From NCBI RefSeq assembly GCF_014192105.1, contig NZ_JACHXK010000013.1:130380-194379 (forward strand): DNA of 64,000 nt, written 5' to 3'. Shown here piece after piece: positions 18,993-26,558 of the stretch; the first letter of the stretch is position 1, and every line of letters starts with the position of its first letter. The notes beneath the pieces were generated by a model. That model worked only from the letters and a program-made list of their open reading frames with translations, did not search any database and had not been told where the DNA came from. The position numbers and the translations under genes are program-made. Source of the DNA: Paenibacillus phyllosphaerae (GTDB lineage Bacteria > Bacillota > Bacilli > Paenibacillales > Paenibacillaceae).

Positions 18993-19012
18993 GCTACTAT
19001 TTCCTCCTTCGA

Positions 19013-20533
19013 TCAGCCGCGTTGGGCTGCTAGCCGCATAATATCTTCTTCAGTTGCCGTTTTGCCATCGACGATGCCTGTCATACGGCCTTCACACATA
19101 ACCATAATCCGGTCGGACATTCCCATTAGCTCGGGCATTTCCGAGGAGATCATAATGATGCTCTTGCCCTGCTTGGCAAGCTCAGTCATGAACGTGTAAA
19201 TTTCATACTTCGCGCCAACGTCGATTCCGCGCGTCGGCTCGTCGAGCATCAGAATATCCGGGTCGGTCAAGATCCAGCGAGCGAGCAGTACCTTCTGCTG
19301 GTTACCGCCGGAGAGATTCTTGATCGGCGTATCGATCGTCGGTGTCTTCGTGCGGAACCGCTTCACGTTATCCTCTGCGTCCTGGCGCATCTTGCCGTCG
19401 CTCAGGAGTCCGACGCTGTTGCGATATCGCGGCAAGCTTGCAATCGCGGTGTTTTCCTTAATCGAGAGGACGGGGAAAATCCCTGTCACGCGCCGCTCTT
19501 CCGTCAGCAGCGCGATTTTATGCTTCTTCGCTTCAACCGGCGACTTGATCTTCACTTCTTTGCCGTTGATCGTGATCTTGCCTGAAGCAACGCCGCGAAG
19601 GCCGAACAAAGCTTCGATGAGCTCGGTACGCTGGGAGCCGACAAGGCCGCCGACGCCGAGAATCTCGCCTTTCTTCAATTCGAAGGATACATCCTTGAAG
19701 GAATGCCCTTGCGTCGAAGTCAAGTTCTCCACCTTCAGCAGCGTGTCGCCCGGCACGTTCAGACGCTCCGGGAAACGCTCCTTCAGCTCACGGCCGACCA
19801 TCCGGGAGATGATCAGGTCCATCGTCATCTCGGACGATGGCCAAGTGCCGATCAGTTTGCCGTCGCGCATGATGGTGATGTCATCGGAGATACGAAGAAT
19901 TTCTTCCATTTTGTGCGAGATATAAATGATCGCAACGCCACGCGCACGCAGCTTGTTGATGATTTTGAACAGCTGCTCGACCTCATTGCCCGTGAGCGAC
20001 GAAGTTGGCTCGTCCATGACGATAACCTTTGCGCGGTGCGATACGGCTTTGGCGATTTCAATGGATTGCACGTTCGATACGGAGAGATCTCCGACCTTGG
20101 TATGAGGGTCCATATTCATTTCAAGCTCGGCGAGCACGGCTTTCGTCTCGGCAAGCATCTTTTTCTCATCAATGAATCGAATAGGGCCGAATTTTTTGAG
20201 CGGAAAACGCCCAAGCCATAAATTCTCCATGACATTCCGGTGCGGCACCGGGTGAAGCTCCTGGTGAATCATCGAGACGCCGTAGTTGATCGCGTCCTTG
20301 GAATTCGTAATATTGGCCTTCTGGCCTTCAATGATAATCTCGCCTTCGTCCGGCGTGTAAATCCCGAACAGACACTTCATCAGCGTAGATTTACCCGCGC
20401 CGTTCTCGCCCATTAGCGCGTGAACCGTGCCGGGACGCAACTTTAGCGTCACATTATCGAGCGCCTTAACGCCCGGAAACGACTTGGAAATGTGATTCAT
20501 CTCTAGGATGAACGGGGTGTTCGCCACTTTCAT
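19013..20533 (-). CDS. mglA: Sugar ABC transporter ATP-binding protein (MglA type)
   Basis: 506 residues with two tandem ABC domains, the MglA/RbsA layout. Domain 1 has GENGAGKSTLMKCLFG, the signature LSVSNVQSIEIAKA and VIVMDEPTSSL. Domain 2 has the relaxed Walker A GGLVGSQRTELIEALFG, LSGGNQQKVLLARW and ILMLDEPTRGID, so one nucleotide site is degenerate, as usual in this family. ATG lies 3 nt after AGGAGG, and a GTG two codons later is an alternative. A hairpin between mglB and mglA probably lowers its expression. Confidence 0.93.
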   Translation of the reverse strand: MKVANTPFILEMNHISKSFPGVKALDNVTLKLRPGTVHALMGENGAGKSTLMKCLFGIYTPDEGEIIIEGQKANITNSKDAINYGVSMIHQELHPVPHRNVMENLWLGRFPLKKFGPIRFIDEKKMLAETKAVLAELEMNMDPHTKVGDLSVSNVQSIEIAKAVSHRAKVIVMDEPTSSLTGNEVEQLFKIINKLRARGVAIIYISHKMEEILRISDDITIMRDGKLIGTWPSSEMTMDLIISRMVGRELKERFPERLNVPGDTLLKVENLTSTQGHSFKDVSFELKKGEILGVGGLVGSQRTELIEALFGLRGVASGKITINGKEVKIKSPVEAKKHKIALLTEERRVTGIFPVLSIKENTAIASLPRYRNSVGLLSDGKMRQDAEDNVKRFRTKTPTIDTPIKNLSGGNQQKVLLARWILTDPDILMLDEPTRGIDVGAKYEIYTFMTELAKQGKSIIMISSEMPELMGMSDRIMVMCEGRMTGIVDGKTATEEDIMRLAAQRG

Positions 20534-20565
20534 ACGCCTCCTGTACCATAAAACCTTAAGGTATA

Positions 20566-20610
20566 GAAAAAGCAAGGGGGCAAGCTAAGCTAAGTTGCTC
20601 CCTTGCTTTT
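20566..20610 (-). terminator. Intercistronic hairpin between mglB and mglA
   Basis: Minus-strand AAGCAAGGGAGCAA pairs with TTGCCCCCTTGCTT (one mismatch) and is followed by TTTCTATACC. As a partial terminator or RNA stabiliser it would let the binding protein be made in excess over the transporter core. Confidence 0.8.
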
Positions 20611-20640
20611 ATCTATCCGTTCAAAACGGGGGATTGCAAA

Positions 20641-21699
20641 TTATTGAGCGTCAGCAATGTTGTCTTTTGTGATTTTCTTGTATGGGATCCAGACATACTT
20701 GCCGTCTGTGATGTCATAGCCTGTGTTTTCTTTAGAAGGCGTTTCGCCTTTGCCAAGAACCGCTGCAAGCGTAACTGTTGCTTTACCTTGGTTCTTCGCG
20801 TCGTTCAGAACCGTACCGAGCAGCGTTCCGTCTTGCAGAGCTTGCAGAGCCGGAGCCGTTGCGTCAACGCCTACAACCGGCACGTATTTGTCGCCTGTGA
20901 AGTAGCCAGCGGCTTTCAGTGCTTCTACAGCGCCGAGAGCCATGTCGTCGTTGTTCGCGAATACGGCTTCGATTTTGTCGCCGTGAGCGGCAAGGAAAGC
21001 AGCCATTTTCTCTTGGCCTTTAACGCGGTCCCACATTGCTGTGTCTTCTTCCAGTTTCTCAACCGGAATGCCAGCGTCTTCTACGGCTTTAACGGAGAAC
21101 TTCGTGCGAAGCTCGGCGTCTTGGTGTCCCGGCTCGCCTTTAAGCATAACGTATTGCAGTTTGCCGTCGCCGTTCTTATCCGCCGTCGGGTTTGCTTTCC
21201 AATAGTCAACGATCAGCTGGCCGGAAATTGTGCCGGACTCTTCAGCTTTAGCGCCTACGTAGTAAACTTTATCCCATTTGTTCATGTCGTCAGCCATCGG
21301 CTCACGGTTCAAGAATACGATTGGCACGTCTTTCGCTTTTGCTTTGTCGATCAGGACGCCTGCAGCTGTACGGTCAACCGTGTTGATCGCCAGTGCGTCG
21401 TATTTTTTGTTAAGGAAGAGGTCAACTTTATCGTTCTGTGTCGGTTGGGAGTTCTGAGAGTCAACGACGTCAACTTCAGCAACGCCATTCGCTGCATCAG
21501 TGATCGCTGCGCGAACGCCGGACATGAAAGTATCGTCGAATTTGTAGATTGCTACGCCGACCTTAGGAAGATCGCCGCCACCGCCGTTGTTAGCAGCGCC
21601 AGTGTTGTTACCTTCATTGTTGTTGCTTCCGCAGCCTGCCAGTGCGCCAACGATCAAAGCGCTAGCGGCAAGAACGGCTGTCATTTTTGTCTTTTTCAA
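20641..21699 (-). CDS. mglB: Sugar-binding lipoprotein of the ABC transporter (MglB type)
   Basis: 352 residues: lipoprotein signal MKKTKMTAVLAASALIVGA with lipobox LAGC, a linker rich in Asn and Gly, then a periplasmic-binding-protein type 1 fold with MglB-like motifs (YKFDDTFMSGVR, FLNREP, GHQDAE, FANNDDMALGAVEA, VVGVDATAPALQAL). The TTG at 21699 is the likely start, 9-10 nt after GGGAGG; the TTG at 21708 touches the ribosome site. The promoter has regulator-type direct repeats. Confidence 0.93.
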   Translation of the reverse strand: MKKTKMTAVLAASALIVGALAGCGSNNNEGNNTGAANNGGGGDLPKVGVAIYKFDDTFMSGVRAAITDAANGVAEVDVVDSQNSQPTQNDKVDLFLNKKYDALAINTVDRTAAGVLIDKAKAKDVPIVFLNREPMADDMNKWDKVYYVGAKAEESGTISGQLIVDYWKANPTADKNGDGKLQYVMLKGEPGHQDAELRTKFSVKAVEDAGIPVEKLEEDTAMWDRVKGQEKMAAFLAAHGDKIEAVFANNDDMALGAVEALKAAGYFTGDKYVPVVGVDATAPALQALQDGTLLGTVLNDAKNQGKATVTLAAVLGKGETPSKENTGYDITDGKYVWIPYKKITKDNIADAQ

Positions 21700-21771
21700 G
21701 AAAAACAACCTCCCTTAAAATCGTTCAACTCATGCTTACGTTGGATAGTGTTCCAATCGCTTGCTGAATTT

Positions 21772-21835
21772 ATTATGCCCGATTCGAGGGAGGTTGCGAA
21801 TTCAATATTCTCATGTTTTCTATGAAAATTCTCAT
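21772..21835 (-). promoter_or_regulatory. mglB promoter with 21-bp-spaced direct repeats
   Basis: Minus-strand TTCGCA, 17 bp, CATAAT (-10 at 21772-21777). Immediately upstream lie two direct repeats of ATGAGAATNTTNA, with cores at 21807-21814 and 21828-21835, exactly 21 bp apart. The proximal one abuts the -35. Two same-facing sites two helical turns apart next to a poor -35 are typical of AraC-class activators. Confidence 0.7.
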
Positions 21836-21895
21836 CTGTTTTTAAGGTTATTTTAATGTCGAATGTTGTCTGAATTTATCGAATAGTATCGCTAA

Positions 21896-22894
21896 TTACT
21901 TAACGAAGGGGAATAACAGCTTCTGATTGTCCATCCAGAACATGTTCTCGCGGTCTATGACTTTGGACGGAATCTCGACGCGGCGCGGGATCTGATCGCC
22001 ATCGATCGCCTCCACCGCATGCTTCACGCCGAGATAGCCCATACTGAACGGATTCTGCACGATCGTCGCCTCCAGCACGCCATCTTGCAGCTGCTCCAGC
22101 TGCTCGTGCGCGCTCTCGAAAGCGACCACCTGCACCCGCTCCTCTTCGCCGCGCCGAACGAGTTCTCGTCCAGCTCCGATCGCCGCTTCCGCATCTAGGG
22201 CTACGATCCCATCGACCAAGGTAGCATTCATTAACGATTGCACCACTTGCTCGCACGCCTCGATGCCGGATAAGCAGTAGCGGTTGTCCAGCACCGTCAC
22301 GAAAGATTCCGGCTTGAACGCGTCCAGGATGCCGCGCATCCGCAGTTCCATATTCCGGTCGTCCTTCACGGAGCTTAAGATGACGACTTGCCCCTGCTTG
22401 CTCATCATCTCCGCGATCTGCTCGCCGGCCTTCTTGCCGGCCTCGTAATTATCGACTCCGATGAAGGTCCGAACGGATGGCGCCTCGATATCCGTATCGA
22501 TCGCGATGACGGGGATCCGCGCGCTAACGACGGTCTTAGCCATCTCGACATCGTCGGCGGCTGCGACGATAAGCGCCTTGGATTTTCCCTTGAGCGACTT
22601 CGTGACCAGCGCTTGCTGCCCTGAGATATCGTCGCTGTCCGCCGGCGCCTCGACGACCAGGCTGAGGCCGAACTCCTTGGCGGCCGCCTCGGCCCCCATC
22701 GTTACCGTCTGCCAGAAATCGCTTTGCGTCTCTCGCAGCACGAGGGTGATCACCGGTTTCTGGCTGTCCTTGGCAGCGAGGTCGACCCGCTCCTCCGAAT
22801 CGCCCGATCCGAACAACGAATAGAAAATACCTAGTATTGCGATAACGGCAATGATCACGAGCAAGCCGTACGCGAACTTCTCCATCCGGCTCAT
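21896..22894 (-). CDS. Membrane-anchored sugar-binding sensor protein
   Basis: 332 residues. One N-terminal membrane helix (about 6-28) without a lipobox is followed by a periplasmic-binding type 1 domain (TLVLRETQSDFWQTVTMGAE, VIAIDTDI, FIGVDNYEAGKKAGEQIA, VDGIVALDAEAAIGAGREL). It is encoded upstream of mglB, immediately downstream of a YesM-type kinase and YesN-type regulator gene, with 1 bp between it and the kinase. This matches the XylFII-LytS-YesN sugar-sensing layout of clostridia, where an anchored binding protein presents sugar to the kinase. Probable sensor for the mgl sugar. Confidence 0.85.
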   Translation of the reverse strand: MSRMEKFAYGLLVIIAVIAILGIFYSLFGSGDSEERVDLAAKDSQKPVITLVLRETQSDFWQTVTMGAEAAAKEFGLSLVVEAPADSDDISGQQALVTKSLKGKSKALIVAAADDVEMAKTVVSARIPVIAIDTDIEAPSVRTFIGVDNYEAGKKAGEQIAEMMSKQGQVVILSSVKDDRNMELRMRGILDAFKPESFVTVLDNRYCLSGIEACEQVVQSLMNATLVDGIVALDAEAAIGAGRELVRRGEEERVQVVAFESAHEQLEQLQDGVLEATIVQNPFSMGYLGVKHAVEAIDGDQIPRRVEIPSKVIDRENMFWMDNQKLLFPFVK

Positions 22895-22895
22895 C

Positions 22896-24695
22896 TTAAA
22901 CGTCCACCTCTTTCTTATCGCCCGTACCGATCCTTCTTGGAATCTCGATGGTCACGGTCGTCCCTTCCTCCAGCTCGCTCTCGTAAGTCAGGCCATATTC
23001 CTCGCCGTAGTACAGCCGGATTCGCTCGCGCACATTATGCACGCCAACCCCGGACCCCGAGCTGACCGGCATCGCGCCCGATCCCGAACCCGATCCTTGG
23101 AGGATCGGCTCCGAAGTGCCGACGGCCTGGCCGCTGTTCAGCTTCTGCAGCGTCTTCTCGTCGATGCCGAGGCCATTGTCTTTAATGGTGAAGCGGACAC
23201 GCTCCCCGATCAACTGCGCGCGCACCTCAATATAGCCCTCATCCACCATCCGCTCGATGCCGTGCACGATTGCGTTCTCGATAATCGGCTGGAGGATCAG
23301 CTTGAGCGTGCGGAACCCGAGCACCTCGTCATCCGCCTCCAGGGTGAAGTGGAACTTGTTCTTGAAGCGGATCTCCTGAATCGTTAGATAGTTGCGGGCA
23401 TGCTCCAGCTCTTCCTTCACCGTAATAATCGCCTGCCCTTTGCCCAGACTGATCCGGAACAACTTCGACAGCGACGTGATCGTCTTGACGATCTCCTCAT
23501 TCTTGCTCATTCCGACCATGCGAACGACCGAATTAAGCGTGTTGTACAGAAAATGCGGGTTGATCTGGGCCTGAAGCACCTCCAGCTCATACTTGCGCTT
23601 GGCCTCCTGCTCGGCGACGATCTGATTCATCAGCTGCTTGATCGTCCCCATCATCATGTTGTAGCGCTGGGAGAGCCGCTCGACCTCCAGCGCGCCGCGA
23701 ATCGTGACGGGCGTGCCGAATTCGCCCCGTTCGACCGACTTCATCGCTTTCTCCAACTGCTTAATGGGCCTCGATATCCGTGCGGACATAAAGGCGGAGA
23801 TGATCAGTACGAGCAGCAGTACGAGCAGCAGAATCCGGACGATATAATCGCCTACTTCCTGTTTGCTCGTCATCACCTCATCCATGTAGGAGACGCCGAC
23901 GACCTTCCACCCGATGTTATTGACGGTCTTGATCGTAATCAGTCGGTCCTCGCCGGTCGAATCGTCCATATAGGAGCCGTAGGCATATTTGAGCGCCTGC
24001 TCCACGTTCTCGTACTTTAGTCCAATGTAGATCAGCTGCTGCTGCGGGTGATAGACGATATTGCCGGCCGAATCGTCGATGATGTAAACATAGCCTTTTT
24101 GACCCAGGCTGACGCGTTGGCTCAGTTCGTCGATCTGCTTGAAGTTGACGTCGACGAGCAGCACCGCGTTCTGCGTCACGCCGTTCTGCTTGATCGTGAT
24201 GCCCTTGCTCATCGAGACGACCCAGCGGTAGGAGCCGTGGTAAATATTCTGGATATGGGGCAGCGAGAAACTTAAGTGGCCCGGCGTATCCGTCGCGCTC
24301 TTGAACCAGCTCTGATCCGTCAGCCGCATCGAGTTTCGCACCTGCTGGCGCGGCATGCTCTCGATCAGCTCGCCCTGCTCGGTGAACAGCGCGAGCGAGA
24401 CGATGTCCTCTCTGGTACGCAGGATCGCCTTCAGTTCGCTTGCGACCGTATCGCTCTGCGCCCCGCCTCCGGCTTGAATGGTCTGATCGATGACGCGGAA
24501 TACGTCGGTAATGCTGCGCACGTAATCCTCGAGATTATAACTCACCTGCTCGACGATCTGCTGGGTGCTTAAGATGGCGCTCTGCTCCTCCGTCTGCGAG
24601 AATTTATCGTAGAGAAGAAGGCCGAACATCGCGATGACGGCGACGGAGAACAACGAGAAGGACACCGTTAGAATAAATTGAATGCTGCTGCGCAT
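22896..24695 (-). CDS. Sensor histidine kinase, YesM/LytS type
   Basis: 599 residues: helix 7-29, a large extracytoplasmic double-Cache-like region (about 30-280), a second helix near 288-307, HAMP, the His_kinase domain with QINPHFLYNTLNSVVRM (phospho-acceptor His), and HATPase_c with NAIVHGIERM, DNGLGI and GVGVHNVRERI. An unusual Gly/Ser insertion (GSGSGSG) lies in the ATP lid, between DNGLGI and the last G box. Middle gene of the sensor operon; it should phosphorylate the adjacent regulator. Confidence 0.93.
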   Translation of the reverse strand: MRSSIQFILTVSFSLFSVAVIAMFGLLLYDKFSQTEEQSAILSTQQIVEQVSYNLEDYVRSITDVFRVIDQTIQAGGGAQSDTVASELKAILRTREDIVSLALFTEQGELIESMPRQQVRNSMRLTDQSWFKSATDTPGHLSFSLPHIQNIYHGSYRWVVSMSKGITIKQNGVTQNAVLLVDVNFKQIDELSQRVSLGQKGYVYIIDDSAGNIVYHPQQQLIYIGLKYENVEQALKYAYGSYMDDSTGEDRLITIKTVNNIGWKVVGVSYMDEVMTSKQEVGDYIVRILLLVLLLVLIISAFMSARISRPIKQLEKAMKSVERGEFGTPVTIRGALEVERLSQRYNMMMGTIKQLMNQIVAEQEAKRKYELEVLQAQINPHFLYNTLNSVVRMVGMSKNEEIVKTITSLSKLFRISLGKGQAIITVKEELEHARNYLTIQEIRFKNKFHFTLEADDEVLGFRTLKLILQPIIENAIVHGIERMVDEGYIEVRAQLIGERVRFTIKDNGLGIDEKTLQKLNSGQAVGTSEPILQGSGSGSGAMPVSSGSGVGVHNVRERIRLYYGEEYGLTYESELEEGTTVTIEIPRRIGTGDKKEVDV

Positions 24696-24701
24696 CGCGT
24701 A

Positions 24702-26360
24702 TTATTCCTCTTGCGACTTGTTGCGGTATTCTTTGGGCGAGATGCCCACCTGCTTCTTGAAGCAGAAGCTGAAGTAATTCGGGTCCGAGAAGCCGACGCG
24801 CTCGGCGATCTCGAACGCCTTCAGTTCGGTCGTCCTGAGCAGCTCCTTCGCCGCTTCCATCCGGATATTCATCAAGTAAGCGACGAAGGTGAGCTTCGTT
24901 TCTTTTTTGAACACGCTGCTGAAGTACCCCGCGCTAATATGCAGATGGCTGCACACCTGGTTCACCGATATATTGCTGTCCGTATAGTTGGCCTTCGTAA
25001 AATCGATCGCTTGCTGAACGAGCTGCTTATACGAGTGTTGGCGGCTGCTCGAGATCGTCTGCGCCAGCTTCGTGCACAAGCTGATGAACCGTTCGCGCGT
25101 CGCGGCAAGCGATTCCTGCTGCTCGATCTCGGCGAAGATCCGGCCGCTGCCGCCGAAGAGCGCCTCCAGATCGGCATCCGCATCCTTGGCCGCCTTCAGC
25201 ACCGCGGTCAGCATCTCGATGACATAGACCTGGTAGTCCTTATAGGACGCCTCGGTACGAACAATCTCATCGAACAGCTCATTGACCACCTGGCGCACTT
25301 CTTCGGATGTGCCCACCTTCAGACAGCGGACGAGTTCCTGTTCCTTCAGCTCGTCGAAACGAAGACGGTTGACGAACCGGCGCTCGACATCCCCGATATA
25401 AATGATCCGGTTACTGCCCTCGAGTACCCGGTAATCCAGCGCCTGCAGCGCTCCTTCATAGCCGTCCTTCAGCTCGGCCAGCTTCGATACAGGCTCGCCG
25501 ACGCCGATCGTAATCGACAGCTTCAAGAAGCGGTCAATCTGCGCAATCGCATCCTGCAGCACCGTAAGCGTCTCCTTCAGCAGTCCTATAGGATCGGCCT
25601 CCGACGAAATGGCGATCAGGACCAGATGGTCCTGGTGAATAAAGACGCGTCCTAGCCCCTGCTTGCTCCACAGCTCCTCGGCAATATTGAGGACGGCGAA
25701 TAATTGGAGGTCCAGATCGCCCGACGCCCGCAGCGAACTGACGCGCCTTGCTTCCGAAGCGCCATCCTCGCTGCCGGCCGAATCATCGAACTGTTGGAGA
25801 CTTGCGACCGAGACGATATAGCTGGCTCCTTCGAGGGTCAGCCCATACGTCCGGGCCTTCTCCGCGATCTGGCTGTGCGGCAGCTTGCGGGACAGCAGCG
25901 ATGCAAGGAACGTCTCGCGCAACACCGGCAGGCTCGTCCGGTAATGTTCCCGCAGCAGCTCCATATCCTCGCGTCTTGCAATCTCCGCCTCGATCCGCGC
26001 CCGCACTTTATCGAGCGTCTGCGTAATCTGTTCCCCATCGAAGGGCTTGAGCACATATTCTTCCACTTCGAGCTTGATGGCGCGCTGCGCGTACTCGAAT
26101 TCATCGAATCCCGACAGCAGCACGATCCGCGTATTCGGATATTCCCGGCGGATCCATTCGGACAGCGCAAGGCCGTCCATGAACGGCATGCTAATATCCG
26201 TCAGCACGACGTCCGGGGTAAGCCGTTCGACCAGCTCCATCGCCTCGCGCCCGTTCTCGGCCGTATCTACGACCGTGAAGCCGTGCGCCTCCCAGTCGAT
26301 CTCGTGCAGCAGCCCTTCACGCACGTCAATCTCATCATCGACAAGCAATAGCTTGTACAT
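24702..26360 (-). CDS. Response regulator with AraC-type DNA-binding domain, YesN type
   Basis: 552 residues: receiver domain 1-120 with the phospho-acceptor in VVLTDISMPFMDG and the conserved Lys in YVLKPF, a long middle region of about 300 residues, and a C-terminal AraC double helix-turn-helix (VNQVCSHLHISAGYFSSVFK, AFEIAERVGFSDPNYFSFCF). First gene of the regulator-kinase-binding-protein operon. It is the natural candidate to bind the direct repeats at the mglB promoter. AGGAGGAGC lies before the ATG. Confidence 0.93.
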   Translation of the reverse strand: MYKLLLVDDEIDVREGLLHEIDWEAHGFTVVDTAENGREAMELVERLTPDVVLTDISMPFMDGLALSEWIRREYPNTRIVLLSGFDEFEYAQRAIKLEVEEYVLKPFDGEQITQTLDKVRARIEAEIARREDMELLREHYRTSLPVLRETFLASLLSRKLPHSQIAEKARTYGLTLEGASYIVSVASLQQFDDSAGSEDGASEARRVSSLRASGDLDLQLFAVLNIAEELWSKQGLGRVFIHQDHLVLIAISSEADPIGLLKETLTVLQDAIAQIDRFLKLSITIGVGEPVSKLAELKDGYEGALQALDYRVLEGSNRIIYIGDVERRFVNRLRFDELKEQELVRCLKVGTSEEVRQVVNELFDEIVRTEASYKDYQVYVIEMLTAVLKAAKDADADLEALFGGSGRIFAEIEQQESLAATRERFISLCTKLAQTISSSRQHSYKQLVQQAIDFTKANYTDSNISVNQVCSHLHISAGYFSSVFKKETKLTFVAYLMNIRMEAAKELLRTTELKAFEIAERVGFSDPNYFSFCFKKQVGISPKEYRNKSQEE

Positions 26361-26442
26361 CTATAGCTCCTCCTTAACACGGGGAGTTCCCCCTGTTCGC
26401 GAATACAATCTTCATCGTTGCATCATTCCTAAAACATGACTC

Positions 26443-26470
26443 ATTATACCGGAAGTGGGAAGCGTTACAA
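26443..26470 (-). promoter_or_regulatory. Promoter of the sugar-sensor operon
   Basis: Minus-strand TTGTAA, 16 bp, TATAAT, 83 bp before the regulator start. A small GGGGGAACTCCCC hairpin follows in the leader. Confidence 0.6.
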
Positions 26471-26501
26471 ACCATGAGGATAACTAGCTTCCTAACGCGG
26501 C

Positions 26502-26541
26502 AAAAAAAACCGCATGAAAGGTTGTTCACCTTTCCATGCGG
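26502..26541 (-). terminator. Terminator of the hybrid kinase gene
   Basis: CCGCATGAAAGG (26510-26521) pairs with CCTTTCCATGCGG (26529-26541), followed on the minus strand by eight Ts. Confidence 0.88.
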
Positions 26542-26558
26542 CTTCGGTCACGCCCCGC

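Noticed and set aside
17961..19199. 412-codon plus-strand open frame opposite mglC
   Set aside because: Its codons mirror the third-base bias of mglC, its product (rich in Asp, Arg, His and Val) matches no family, and mglC on the other strand is certain.
20644..21825. 393-codon plus-strand open frame opposite mglB
   Set aside because: Antisense to a clear lipoprotein gene; no ribosome site and no family character.
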